From NCBI GenBank assembly GCA_905234785.1, contig CAJOIP010000009.1, positions 1-49,750 of the forward strand: 49,750 nucleotides of DNA, read 5' to 3'. Shown here piece by piece: positions 36,664-44,914 of the stretch. How positions within the stretch are numbered: position 1 is the first letter of the stretch; the number at the start of each line of letters is the position of its first letter. The notes under the pieces are model-generated. The model saw only the letters and a list, made by a program, of their open reading frames with translations, did not search any database and was not told the DNA's origin. The translations under genes were made by a program, and so were the position numbers. This stretch comes from an uncultured Eggerthellaceae bacterium (GTDB taxonomy: Bacteria; Actinomycetota; Coriobacteriia; Coriobacteriales; Eggerthellaceae).

Positions 36664-37293
36664 ATGGGCGAAGTTCACGTTCTCGATCATCCGCTGATTT
36701 CCGACAAGCTGACGCGCATGCGCCGCGTCGACACGACGTCCCAGGACTTCCGCATGTTGCTGCGCGAGATCTCGGTGCTCATGGGCTACGAGGTGACGCG
36801 CGACTTCGAGACCATTCCCGCCACGGTGGAAACGCCCATCTGCATGGGCACGTTCCCCGTGCTGAAGGAGAGCTTCTTCACCATCGTGCCCATTTTGCGC
36901 GCGGGCATCGGCATGGTCGACGGCCTGCTCGAGCTCATGCCGTTCGCGCACGTGGGGCACATCGGCTTGTACCGCGACGAGGAGACGCACCTGCCGGTCG
37001 AGTATTACTACAAGATGCCCGAGGGCGTCGAGAACTCGGTCATCATCGTGGTCGACCCCATGCTCGCCACGGGCGGCAGCGCGGCTGACGCCATCGACAA
37101 CCTGAAGGCCCGCGGCTGCACGAACATTCGCCTCATGAACCTGGTCGCCGCACCCGAAGGCGTCGCGCTGATGCAGGAGCGCCACCCCGACGTCGACATT
37201 TACGTGGCGGCCGTCGACGAGAAGCTGAACAAGAACGCCTACATCGTCCCCGGCCTGGGCGATGCCGGCGACCGCATCTTCGGCACGAAGTAA
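36664..37293 (+). CDS. upp: uracil phosphoribosyltransferase
   Basis: A 209-residue UPRTase that makes UMP from uracil and PRPP. The PRPP loop [11 protein letters not shown], the early [12 protein letters not shown] and the uracil-binding C-terminus [16 protein letters not shown] are all clear. GGAAGGA precedes the ATG. It pairs with the divergent uracil permease for salvage; PRPP comes from Prs. Confidence 0.97.
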   Translation: MGEVHVLDHPLISDKLTRMRRVDTTSQDFRMLLREISVLMGYEVTRDFETIPATVETPICMGTFPVLKESFFTIVPILRAGIGMVDGLLELMPFAHVGHIGLYRDEETHLPVEYYYKMPEGVENSVIIVVDPMLATGGSAADAIDNLKARGCTNIRLMNLVAAPEGVALMQERHPDVDIYVAAVDEKLNKNAYIVPGLGDAGDRIFGTK

Positions 37294-37317
37294 ACGGCGC
37301 CGCCAGAGCTGAAAACG

Positions 37318-37348
37318 AAAAGACCGCCTGGTAGGCGGTCTTTTTTTT
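37318..37348 (+). terminator. upp terminator
   Basis: AAAGACCGCC and GGCGGTCTTT form a strong stem, followed directly by eight T. Confidence 0.95.
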
Positions 37349-37378
37349 CGATACAGGAACGGGGCCCGATGGGAACCG

Positions 37379-38092
37379 CTAGATTCCCAGCGCCTTCTTC
37401 AGCAGGGACACGCGGCGGCGGGAAACGGGAATCTTGTCTTCGACGCCGTTCAGGGTGAGCAGCAGCGTGCCGCCGGAAACGGGCTCGACTTCCTCGACCA
37501 TGGCAAGGTTGACCAGGTAGCCGCGATGCACGCGGAAGAACCCGTGGCCGTCGAGGCGCTTTTCGAGCTGGGCCAAGCTGACCGTGCTGAAGTAACGGTC
37601 GGTGTCGGTCTGCAGGTACGCGTAATCGTCGCGCGCCATGACGAAGCGGATCTTGTCGATGGCGATGAGGATCTTCTTGCCGCCCTTTTCGACCGAGATG
37701 CGCTCGGACTTCTGCGCCTGCATGTGCAGGGCGACGTTTTCGCGCACGCGGGCGATGGCCTGCGCCAGGCGCTCGGTTTCGACGGGCTTCACGAGGTAAT
37801 CGACGGCGTTCACCTTGAACGCGTCGAGCGCGAACTCGCTATAAGCCGTGACGAACACGACTGCGGGCGGGTACTTCAGGTGCGTGAGCCCCTCGGCCAG
37901 CTTCAAGCCCGTTGCCTCGGGCATGTTCACATCGAGGAACATGACATCGCAGGGATATTCCTTCAGCTTCTCGATAGCCTCGCGAACGCTGGCAGCTTCG
38001 GCGACTACGTCGGTTTGTCCGATTTCGTCGAGCAGAAAGCGCAATTCTGACCTGGCGGGCGCCTCGTCGTCGACGATCATCGCTTTCAGCAT
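37379..38092 (-). CDS. LytTR-family response regulator
   Basis: A 237-residue regulator: receiver domain (1-120) with phospho-acceptor Asp54 in MFLDVNMPEA and switch residues in FVTAYSEFALDAF and DYLVKP, then a LytTR DNA-binding domain (about 138-237: RFVMARDDYAYL, GFFRVHRGYLVNL). No sensor kinase is adjacent, so its partner is elsewhere. GGGAGGGG precedes ATG 38092. The upstream 127 bases are AT-rich and carry a GCGGTTG/CAACCGC hairpin (38160-38178) that may end the dipeptidase transcript or serve as a binding site. Targets are unknown. Confidence 0.9.
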   Translation of the reverse strand: MLKAMIVDDEAPARSELRFLLDEIGQTDVVAEAASVREAIEKLKEYPCDVMFLDVNMPEATGLKLAEGLTHLKYPPAVVFVTAYSEFALDAFKVNAVDYLVKPVETERLAQAIARVRENVALHMQAQKSERISVEKGGKKILIAIDKIRFVMARDDYAYLQTDTDRYFSTVSLAQLEKRLDGHGFFRVHRGYLVNLAMVEEVEPVSGGTLLLTLNGVEDKIPVSRRRVSLLKKALGI

Positions 38093-38219
38093 GGCTTGCC
38101 CCTCCCAAAAAAATAGACGCAGAAAGTCAAATTTAGTACACTTTACCATACTACCGTTGGCGGTTGAAATGCAACCGCTAACTTCGAAAAAAATACCGCT
38201 TGCCTGGTTTTATTGCCAC

Positions 38220-39641
38220 TTACAGCTCGGCGCTCATGAGCTTGCCGAGGGCGCAAACGTAAATGGCGAACGCCTGCTTCAGCGCGTTCTCGCTCACGCC
38301 CTCGTCGGGGCCGTGCATCGTTCCGACCCAATCGGGGTCGGTCTCCCACGGCTTCTCGACGCCGAAGCTGACGCCGGTCGTGAACATGCGCGCGTACGTG
38401 CCGCCCTTCGACGTGACGCCCGAACGATCCTCCCCCGTCACCTCGTTGTAGGCGTCGAGCAGCGCCCGGACGGCGGGCGAGTCGGGCTGCATCAGGAACG
38501 GCTCCTTGTCGTGTTCCATCGTGAACGTGGCGCCGACTTCAGCCGCCAGCTCGTTCACGCGTTGGCCAATCTCGGCTGACGTGATGGTCGTCGGGTACCG
38601 GAAGTCGATTGTCTGGCAGATGCGGCCCTGGTTGAAGTTCACCTTCTCGAAGTAGGCTTTGCCGCCTACCGCGGTCAGCGCGCCGAAGTGCTCATCGGAG
38701 CATGCGATGCCGAGCCCCGAGCCGTCGGTGGCGCCATGCAGCTTCTGCAGCAGCCCGAGGAAGGCGCGTTCGGCAACGGAGCCGGCTTCGTTTTCCAGCA
38801 GGTAATCGACGAGCAGGCCGATGGCGTTCACGCCGAGTTCGGGTTCGGCGGCATGGGCGCCCTTGCCCGTCACCTTGATGTCGGCAATGTCGCCGCGGTA
38901 CTCCTCGACGGACACGTAGTCATGGTCGTCTTCGTCGAACGGGTACTTGCCCTGGCGCACGATCGCGTGCGCCTGCGCGGCCACGGCGTTGACCGCCTGC
39001 CCGCCTTCGAAGTCGATGATCGAGGCTCCGTAGAAAACGTCGCTTTTCAGGGTGCCGCTGCAGATGCCCGCTTCGCCATACCCCACGGGAAACTGGCTGT
39101 CGGGCGTGAACAGGAACGCCGGGTCGTCGAAGCGCTCGCGGTAATACGCGACGTCCTTCATGTTGGTTTCCTCGTTGGCGCCGAACAGCACGCGCACCGT
39201 GTAGGGAAGCTTCGCGCCGCGGTCTTTCCAGAACTTCACGGCGTGAAGCGCGACCATGAGCGGCCCCTTGTCGTCGAGCACGCCGCGGCCGATGAGGTAG
39301 CCGTCCTTGCGCGTGACCTCGTGCGCAGGGTAATGCCAGCCGGGACCGGCGGGCACGACGTCCACGTGGCCGATGATGCCGATTTGCGCGTCGCTTTCGC
39401 CGGGAAGGTCCGCGAAGCCGATGCGTCCTTCGCAATCGTGCGGTTCGAGGCCCATGCGTTCCGCGATGGCGAGCGCGCGGTCGAGGGCTTCGCGCGGCCC
39501 CGGCCCGTAGGGCGCGCCATCGGCGGCGGCGCCAGGGTCTTCGACGCTGTCGACCTGCACGAGCGCGTCGATGTCGGCGACGACCTCTTCCCAATGGGCG
39601 TCGATGTACGCGTCGATTTCACGTTGCAGTTCGTCGTTCAT
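38220..39641 (-). CDS. pepV: M20-family dipeptidase, PepV-like
   Basis: The 473-residue protein is a di-zinc peptidase of the PepV branch. Metal-site motifs are GHVDVVPAGPGW (His92), GRGVLDDKGPLM (bridging Asp123), GANEETNMKD, and a late His in GTMHGPDE. The PepV-type insertion and lid are covered by its length. It probably cleaves dipeptides in the cytoplasm. AAAGGG lies before ATG 39641. The tRNA-Leu gene lies upstream on the same strand, with a terminator between. Confidence 0.9.
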   Translation of the reverse strand: MNDELQREIDAYIDAHWEEVVADIDALVQVDSVEDPGAAADGAPYGPGPREALDRALAIAERMGLEPHDCEGRIGFADLPGESDAQIGIIGHVDVVPAGPGWHYPAHEVTRKDGYLIGRGVLDDKGPLMVALHAVKFWKDRGAKLPYTVRVLFGANEETNMKDVAYYRERFDDPAFLFTPDSQFPVGYGEAGICSGTLKSDVFYGASIIDFEGGQAVNAVAAQAHAIVRQGKYPFDEDDHDYVSVEEYRGDIADIKVTGKGAHAAEPELGVNAIGLLVDYLLENEAGSVAERAFLGLLQKLHGATDGSGLGIACSDEHFGALTAVGGKAYFEKVNFNQGRICQTIDFRYPTTITSAEIGQRVNELAAEVGATFTMEHDKEPFLMQPDSPAVRALLDAYNEVTGEDRSGVTSKGGTYARMFTTGVSFGVEKPWETDPDWVGTMHGPDEGVSENALKQAFAIYVCALGKLMSAEL

Positions 39642-39686
39642 TCCGAGCCCTTTCGCGTTTACCCGCATTTCATTGTCGGCAAAGGA

Positions 39687-39711
39687 AAAGGCTGTTCGTA
39701 GAACAGCCTTT
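39687..39711 (-). terminator. tRNA-Leu terminator
   Basis: AAAGGCTGTTC pairs with GAACAGCCTTT over a 3-base loop, followed on the minus strand by TTCCTTT. It lies nine bases after the tRNA end. Confidence 0.85.
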
Positions 39712-39719
39712 GATTCTCG

Positions 39720-39801
39720 TGGTGCCCGAGGAGAGATTCGAACTCTCACGGTTTCCCAACGGTTTTTGAGACCGCCGCGTCTGCCATTCCGCCACTCGGG
39801 C
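39720..39801 (-). tRNA. tRNA-Leu (CAA anticodon)
   Basis: On the minus strand a type II tRNA folds: acceptor GCCCGAG with CTCGGGC, D-loop with GGCGGAATGGCAGACGC, anticodon loop CTCAAAA (anticodon CAA, reading UUG), a variable arm GTTGGGAAAC-type, T-loop GAGAGTTCGAATCTCTC, discriminator A and an encoded CCA. The length of 82 and the A discriminator suit leucine. Confidence 0.92.
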
Positions 39802-39850
39802 GCACCAGGCGATTATAGCGCAGTTTCCGCCGATGTCGGCGAGGCGCTGG

Positions 39851-41137
39851 CTACCTGTTGTTCAGCACCGTCCAAACCTCATCGACCGACGCGCCCGCAT
39901 TGGCGCCCGTCAGCTGCTCGAACAGGCCGCTGGAAATGGCCTCGTCCGTGAACAGCAAAAACGTCTGCTCGTCGTCGTCCGTTTCGCTGACGGCCACCAG
40001 GTACTTGGCCATGGGCGAACCATGTACGACCGCGAAGTACAAATCGTCGGTAGCGAGGGTGCCTTCTATGGTCACGTCCTTGCTCAGGGCGTCGAACGCG
40101 GCTTGGGGCGTGCTGTAGCCCTCGACTGTCAGGACGATGGCGACCGGCTGACCCGCAGCGCCCACGGGCAGCTGGCTGATCTGGCTTTTCGTGAGCACAT
40201 CCGCCGCATCCTCGACGCCGTACAGCGAGCCGTCGGTCGCGTACCATGACGCCAAATCGTCGTCCCAGTAGAAGTTGTACAGGTCGAGCAGATCCTGGAA
40301 CTCCGCGCCGTTCAGCTCGAGGACCGAATACAGCGTGGGATTGTAATCGGAATCGTGGTACTTATCCTCGTCGTACTTCAGCACGCTCAGCGGCGACGCG
40401 CTGCTGGCAGAGCCCGACGCGCTCGACGAACCCGCCGCAGCGGCGCTCGATGCGGCGCTGCTCGACTCGTCGTCTTTCGCCGAGATGTTGATGTGCCCGC
40501 TGGAATCGGTCGTCACCTCGACGCTGTCGGTGGTGATGTCGATGCCCCGACGGTCAAGCTCGTCGATGACTTCCGCTGACAAGACGCCGATCATGATGGT
40601 TGTCACCAAGCACAGGATGCCGACGACGATGCCGATGATGCCGACGACCATCGTCGAGGTCTTGCGCGGGTTGTCGAGACCCTTCTTGTTGTAGCCCGCG
40701 TTCAGCACGAGGCCGATGATGGAGCAGACGAGGCCCGGGATGAACGTGACGAACAGGCAGCTGAGAACGAGGCCGACGATGACGAGCACGAACGCAGCGC
40801 TGGGCGCGCGGTTCGCGGAGGGCATTTGCGGCATCTGGTACGTCGGCGGCTGCGGGGCGCCCGTCGGGGGCACGTACCCGCCCGCCTGCTGGCCGAACTG
40901 GTCGGCCTGGGGCGGCATCTGCAGCGTCTGGCCGGTTTGGTAGGCCTGCTGCGGCTGCGCTTGCCAAGCTGAATCGCCGGGAACTTCGGGAGTGAACGAA
41001 GGCTCCGCCGCCGGCTCGTTCACAGGCTCGGTCGGCTGTGCGCCGATAGCCTGCGTCGCAGCGCCTTCAAGCGAGGCTCCGCAGTTCACGCAGAACTTGA
41101 GCTCGGGAACTTCCTGGCCGCATGACGGGCAAATCAT
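39851..41137 (-). CDS. zinc-ribbon membrane protein with an outside domain
   Basis: A 428-residue protein: an N-terminal zinc ribbon (CPSCGQ and CVNCGA), a Pro/Gln-rich linker (about 35-110), two membrane helices (about 115-140 and 163-190) like DUF4190-type small membrane domains, a Ser/Ala linker, and a C-terminal domain of about 170 residues outside or, if the hairpin returns, inside the cell. Function is unknown. ATG 41137 follows AAGGAGG by seven bases. It lies after the aldolase gene but is separated by a strong terminator. Confidence 0.75.
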   Translation of the reverse strand: MICPSCGQEVPELKFCVNCGASLEGAATQAIGAQPTEPVNEPAAEPSFTPEVPGDSAWQAQPQQAYQTGQTLQMPPQADQFGQQAGGYVPPTGAPQPPTYQMPQMPSANRAPSAAFVLVIVGLVLSCLFVTFIPGLVCSIIGLVLNAGYNKKGLDNPRKTSTMVVGIIGIVVGILCLVTTIMIGVLSAEVIDELDRRGIDITTDSVEVTTDSSGHINISAKDDESSSAASSAAAAGSSSASGSASSASPLSVLKYDEDKYHDSDYNPTLYSVLELNGAEFQDLLDLYNFYWDDDLASWYATDGSLYGVEDAADVLTKSQISQLPVGAAGQPVAIVLTVEGYSTPQAAFDALSKDVTIEGTLATDDLYFAVVHGSPMAKYLVAVSETDDDEQTFLLFTDEAISSGLFEQLTGANAGASVDEVWTVLNNR

Positions 41138-41182
41138 CAAGACCTCCTTCATCGGGGGACGTTCAGACAAGTACAGCATATC

Positions 41183-41221
41183 AAAAGTGGGCACCCCTGC
41201 CTGGCAGGAATGCCCACTTGG
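41183..41221 (-). terminator. aldolase terminator
   Basis: AAGTGGGCA/TGCCCACTT encloses a second stem CCTGCC/GGCAGG; TTTTGATA follows on the minus strand. It lies 21 bases after the aldolase stop. Confidence 0.9.
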
Positions 41222-41241
41222 AAGACGCTACCAACCGTTGC

Positions 41242-42192
41242 TTACAGCGTGAAGTCTTTCTCGCCGTTGAAGACGGCCAGCGCGTCAGCCACTTCGTAGT
41301 CGGCCAGCGTGATGGAGCTGATGGCCTTGGTCAGGCGCACGGCCTCGTCGAGCGAACGCTGGTGGATGTTGCGGCCGGTGGCGTTGCCCACGGCGCCGCC
41401 CACGTGAATCTGGTCGTAGAGCTGCGTGAGGAACGTCTCGGCGTCGACCGTGGAACCGCCGGCGCAGACCAGGCCGGTGCGACCAGCGGCCTTCGTGGCG
41501 ATGGCCAGGGCCTCGGCGGGAGTGCGCTGATCTTCGCCCTCGGGCTTCGGCGGGTTCACCTTCACGAAATCGGCACCCAGGCACAGCGCCACGCCCGCAG
41601 CGCCGGCGATGAGGTCCGGGTCCTTCTCGGCGGTGACGGCCTTGCCACGCGGGTAAATCCACAGCACGACGAGCAGGCCCTCGGCATGCGCCTGGGCGAT
41701 GAGGTCGCCGGCTTCGGCCATCATGGTGGCTTCGTATTCGCTGCCCAGGTAAATGGTGTAGCCCAGGCCCACGATGTTCACACCGGAGTCGCGCATGGCG
41801 AGCACGGTGTCGAGGCCGTACAGCTGCGGGGAGTACGGGTCTTCCTGCGCCGTCTTCACCAGGTTGGTCTTGGAGTTCATCTTCACGAGGTAGTTGATGT
41901 CGGGGTAATCGGCCGCGTACTGCGCGATGAGGCCGCGCTGACCGGCGAGCACGCCGCACACGCCCTGCGAACCGATCTTGAAGAGATGCTCGGGCTCGCA
42001 GTCGGCCAGGTCGATTTCCTCGCCGCCATCATAGAAGTCCTTGTTCAGGTGCTCGATCTTCTGGTCGCATGCGAACAGCATGAGGCGACCGCTGTTGCGC
42101 GTGGCCTTCATGTAGTTGTCGATGTACACTTCGCGCATCTCGGGGGACACGTCGACGGGCACCTGAACCTGTTCGCGGGTAATGCTAGGCAT
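41242..42192 (-). CDS. class I fructose-bisphosphate aldolase, DeoC/FbaB family
   Basis: A 316-residue TIM-barrel aldolase. FACDQKIEHLN at the start, the lysine in DFVKVNPPKP (Schiff base) and the phosphate-site GGAVGNATGRN near the end match archaeal-type class I FBA. The likely reaction is fructose 1,6-bisphosphate to triose phosphates, complementing enolase in this window; a related sugar-phosphate substrate cannot be excluded. GAGGAGGAAAGG precedes ATG 42192. Confidence 0.88.
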   Translation of the reverse strand: MPSITREQVQVPVDVSPEMREVYIDNYMKATRNSGRLMLFACDQKIEHLNKDFYDGGEEIDLADCEPEHLFKIGSQGVCGVLAGQRGLIAQYAADYPDINYLVKMNSKTNLVKTAQEDPYSPQLYGLDTVLAMRDSGVNIVGLGYTIYLGSEYEATMMAEAGDLIAQAHAEGLLVVLWIYPRGKAVTAEKDPDLIAGAAGVALCLGADFVKVNPPKPEGEDQRTPAEALAIATKAAGRTGLVCAGGSTVDAETFLTQLYDQIHVGGAVGNATGRNIHQRSLDEAVRLTKAISSITLADYEVADALAVFNGEKDFTL

Positions 42193-42261
42193 GGTTACCT
42201 TTCCTCCTCATCGGATTGATAAATACTTCCACATTGTACTGCATAACGCGTCAATACTCAC

Positions 42262-42690
42262 TTAGAACCAATCGCGTTGGTTCTGGACGTACAAGCGGTC
42301 AAAGTCGGTTTGGGATTTGGTGAGGTAGATGACGCCCTCGACGATGGCGATGAACCAGATGACCGCCGCGGCAAGGCCGAATGTCATAATGCCGCCGATG
42401 ATGGAGGTGGCCAGCATGATGAAGCCGGCGTTGTTGCAGCCCAGGTAGAACTTGTGCACGCCGAACATGCCCAAAAAGATTGCGAAGAGGCCGGCTGACA
42501 CATGGTCTTTCTGGCGGATGGCCTCGCTGGCGTACGACCGGCGCGCGGCAGCCGACATGGAACCGTAGCTCGGCTCGGCATGCTCGCCATCCGGCCAACC
42601 GTACTCGGGCCCGCGGTACTCGCCTTGCCAATACGATGACTGCGCATCCGCCCCGGCATCCGGATTGTTCCAATGGCCTTGATCGCTCAT
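42262..42690 (-). CDS. TM2-domain membrane protein
   Basis: A 142-residue protein: polar N-terminus rich in Gly, Tyr, Trp and Pro (1-60), then a TM2 domain with the LGMFGVHKFYLG motif between two helices (about 67-87 and 91-120). Function of TM2 proteins in bacteria is poorly known. GGAGGG precedes ATG 42690. Its ATG overlaps the stop of the VTT protein (ATGA), so it is the third gene of a coupled trio. Confidence 0.8.
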   Translation of the reverse strand: MSDQGHWNNPDAGADAQSSYWQGEYRGPEYGWPDGEHAEPSYGSMSAAARRSYASEAIRQKDHVSAGLFAIFLGMFGVHKFYLGCNNAGFIMLATSIIGGIMTFGLAAAVIWFIAIVEGVIYLTKSQTDFDRLYVQNQRDWF

Positions 42691-43385
42691 CGGCCCTCCT
42701 CGCGGTGGAACGCGTTCATGATCTTGTCGCGGAACACGATGGCGACGACGGCGACGACGGCGAGCACGACGAGCACGATGATGGGCCCGACGACTTCGCC
42801 GCTGGCAAACCCTGCCGCCGCATAGGTCGAGCCGACCACGCCGGGAATGCGCCCGATGGTGGTCAGCGTGATGAACTTCTTGTACGGCATGTCGGTCAGC
42901 GGCACGATGTAGGTGAACACGTCTTTGGGCATGCCTGGAATGAGGAACAGGATGAACACGACGATGTCGAGCTTGCCCGATTCCTCGAACTTCCTGAACT
43001 TGTCGAGATGCTCGGTGGAAACCATGCCCTGCACGAACGGCGCGCCGAGCACGTGCACGAGCTTGTAGATGATCGAGCTGGAAATGACGCAGCCCACGAG
43101 GACGATGAGCGCGCCGAGCCACGGCCCGTACATGAGGCCCGCCGCCAGCTGCACGACCTCGCCGGGGATGAACGCCACGACGATCTGCAGGAACTGCATG
43201 CCCAGCAAGATGAGCACGCCGAACGCGCCCGCGTTCTGCACGCGCTCGACGAGGCGGTCGACGCCGCCCTCCGTGAACACGTCGGCGATGTAGGGCCAGG
43301 CGACCGCCACGATGACCACCGTCAGCACGATGAACGCGACGAGACCCGCGAACTTGAAGACGGTGGAACGGTCCATCTGCTTCAT
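42687..43385 (-). CDS. VTT-domain (TVP38/DedA-like) membrane protein
   Basis: A 232-residue protein with about six hydrophobic segments. The VTT signatures are FIPGEVVQLAAGLMYG and LFLIPGMPKDVFTYIVPLT, and IGRIPGVVGSTYAA. The family handles membrane lipids (lipid scrambling or polyprenyl-phosphate recycling), but the substrate here is unknown. Only three bases separate it from the PRC gene, and it overlaps the TM2 gene by four. The second Met (residue 4) is an alternative start. Confidence 0.85.
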   Translation of the reverse strand: MKQMDRSTVFKFAGLVAFIVLTVVIVAVAWPYIADVFTEGGVDRLVERVQNAGAFGVLILLGMQFLQIVVAFIPGEVVQLAAGLMYGPWLGALIVLVGCVISSSIIYKLVHVLGAPFVQGMVSTEHLDKFRKFEESGKLDIVVFILFLIPGMPKDVFTYIVPLTDMPYKKFITLTTIGRIPGVVGSTYAAAGFASGEVVGPIIVLVVLAVVAVVAIVFRDKIMNAFHREEGR

Positions 43386-43388
43386 CGG

Positions 43389-44264
43389 CTAGTCGTCCTC
43401 GCCTTCCCCGCGCGAGGCTTTCTCGAATTCCTCCTTGAAGGCGGCGAACATGCCCGAAGCCTTGCCAAACTGCTTGCCCACGACAAACGTGCCCGACTCG
43501 ATGGCGTCGCCGGCGGCGCTTGCCAGTTTCTCCTGCGTGGGCTTGGCTTCCTCGAGCTTGGCGTCGACGACCTTCTTGGCCTTCGCGGCGCCGACCTTCG
43601 CCTGGCTCGCGCCCTTCTTCGCCTTGTCGGCGACGACGGCCGTCGCCTTGCCGGCAGCAGCGGCGACCCCGCCCTGGATGGGAAGGTCGAGCGCTTCGTC
43701 GGACACCATGATGGCGCCCCTCTCGACTTGCTCGTCGGGGTCTTCGCCTTGATACTCGCCCGCTTCCACGAGCGCCACGCCCTGACCGCGTCTGAACCCC
43801 CTCACATAGGAGGCGGGGATGGTGCGCTTGCCGAGGATGGCGTCGTTGGCGGCGCCGTTTTCGGTGGTGAGGCTGTGCACAGCGCCGGTTTTGCGGTCGA
43901 ACGTGACGGTGTCGACGAAACCGAGCAGCTCGCCCGACGCCGTCATGACCGGCATGCCGACCCAGATGACGCACATGTCCCAATTCACGCCGAGCACCTT
44001 GACTGCGCCCTTGTCGGTTGCGTCGGCGTCGCCGTGGACGACCACGTTGCCCTCGCCGTCGAAGTGGAAGCCCGCAAGCGATACGAACAGGTCCTTGCGG
44101 TGGAACATGAGGGCGGCATCGGGGCGCTTCACGAGCAGGCCGATGCAGCGCTTCTCGGTCGGATGGAACACGAAGCGGCGCACCTTGCCGATGCGCTTGC
44201 CCTTCTTGTCGTCGATCGCGCGCTTGCCTGCGAGCTCTTTCGTTGTGACCAGCTGTTCGCCCAT
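43389..44264 (-). CDS. PRC-barrel protein with helical tail
   Basis: A 291-residue cytoplasmic protein: two PRC-barrel-like halves (about 1-80 with GKRIGKVRRFVFHP and 85-165 with GELLGFVDTVTFDRKTGAV), then an Ala/Lys-rich helical tail (200-255) and an acidic end. PRC barrels occur in RNA processing (RimM) and as small adaptor domains; the role here is unknown. It heads the PRC-VTT-TM2 operon, with GGGAAG before the ATG. Confidence 0.8.
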   Translation of the reverse strand: MGEQLVTTKELAGKRAIDDKKGKRIGKVRRFVFHPTEKRCIGLLVKRPDAALMFHRKDLFVSLAGFHFDGEGNVVVHGDADATDKGAVKVLGVNWDMCVIWVGMPVMTASGELLGFVDTVTFDRKTGAVHSLTTENGAANDAILGKRTIPASYVRGFRRGQGVALVEAGEYQGEDPDEQVERGAIMVSDEALDLPIQGGVAAAAGKATAVVADKAKKGASQAKVGAAKAKKVVDAKLEEAKPTQEKLASAAGDAIESGTFVVGKQFGKASGMFAAFKEEFEKASRGEGEDD

Positions 44265-44287
44265 GTGCTTCCCGCTTTACATGCAAA

Positions 44288-44318
44288 GGTGCGCCGACCG
44301 GCTTGCGGCGGGCGCACC
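44288..44318 (-). terminator. terminator after the YtxH-like gene
   Basis: GGTGCGCC/GGCGCACC with an inner GCCG/CGGC stem lies between the YtxH-like gene and the PRC gene. The poor T-tract leaves some read-through possible. Confidence 0.6.
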
Positions 44319-44339
44319 TCGTACGATTCGCCTTGCGAT

Positions 44340-44729
44340 TTACTCGGCAGCCTCTTCGACGGCCTCGGCGGCGACTTCAACGGCCTTGGCGGCCTCGGCG
44401 TTTTCCATCACCTGGGCGGCGATGCGCTGGCGGGCGGCCTCGATTTTCTCGCGCAGGTCGTCGCTGTCGATTTCAGCGGGCTGACCGGTTGCTTCCTTCA
44501 CGCGTGCCTGAGCGCCGGCCACGAAGCCCTGGCCCTTTTCCTGGGCAACCTTGAAAGCATCCTGAGCGGAAGCCGGAAAGCCCGCGCCGAAATCCTTCGC
44601 CTCGCCGGCGACGGCGTTGGCCTTCTCAGCGACGAATGCGCGGGTCTGCTCGCCGGTCTTAGGGGCAAGCAGCAGGGCGGCAAGAGCGCCGATGGCAGCA
44701 CCAGTGATGAACGGTCCGATCTTAGACAT
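44340..44729 (-). CDS. YtxH-like small membrane-associated protein
   Basis: A 129-residue protein with one N-terminal hydrophobic helix (ITGAAIGALAALLLAPKTGEQTR, the YtxH signature) and a long charged helix ending in an Ala/Glu-rich tail. YtxH proteins are stress-linked in Bacillus; the function is unclear. GAGGAGG precedes ATG 44729. The acidic Ala/Glu end resembles the tail on L17 in composition. Confidence 0.8.
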   Translation of the reverse strand: MSKIGPFITGAAIGALAALLLAPKTGEQTRAFVAEKANAVAGEAKDFGAGFPASAQDAFKVAQEKGQGFVAGAQARVKEATGQPAEIDSDDLREKIEAARQRIAAQVMENAEAAKAVEVAAEAVEEAAE

Positions 44730-44835
44730 AGTTGCCTCCTCGTTGCGAAATTTACGTACGCACATTATACGCACGCCCGCGCAATTCATCGCGCACTATC
44801 TTGGACTCGGACGAATTTGGTTGCCAATTTGTTGC

Positions 44836-44906
44836 GGAATGATACGCAGGAGGGGAGCTGATGCATCTGAGAATGATGCACCAGCTCCCCTCCCGCGCGT
44901 CATTCC
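44836..44906. repeat. GAGGGGAGC hairpin repeat, copy C
   Basis: Arms at about 44836-44866 and 44873-44906 (GGAATGA, GGAGGGGAGCTG and mirrors) pair with few mismatches. It lies nine bases after the stop of the Ddl-like gene and probably ends that transcript, as copy A does for the MFS gene. Confidence 0.85.
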
Positions 44907-44914
44907 CTGCAACG

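Noticed and set aside
42262..44286. One 674-residue protein covering TM2, VTT and PRC genes on the minus strand
   Set aside because: The long frame is open by composition, but only its last 142 codons give a sensible protein. The upstream part is out of frame with the VTT and PRC genes.
42480..44861. A 793-codon open frame on the plus strand
   Set aside because: It crosses the YtxH, PRC, VTT and TM2 genes and their terminator on the other strand. All four have family features and start sites; this frame has neither.
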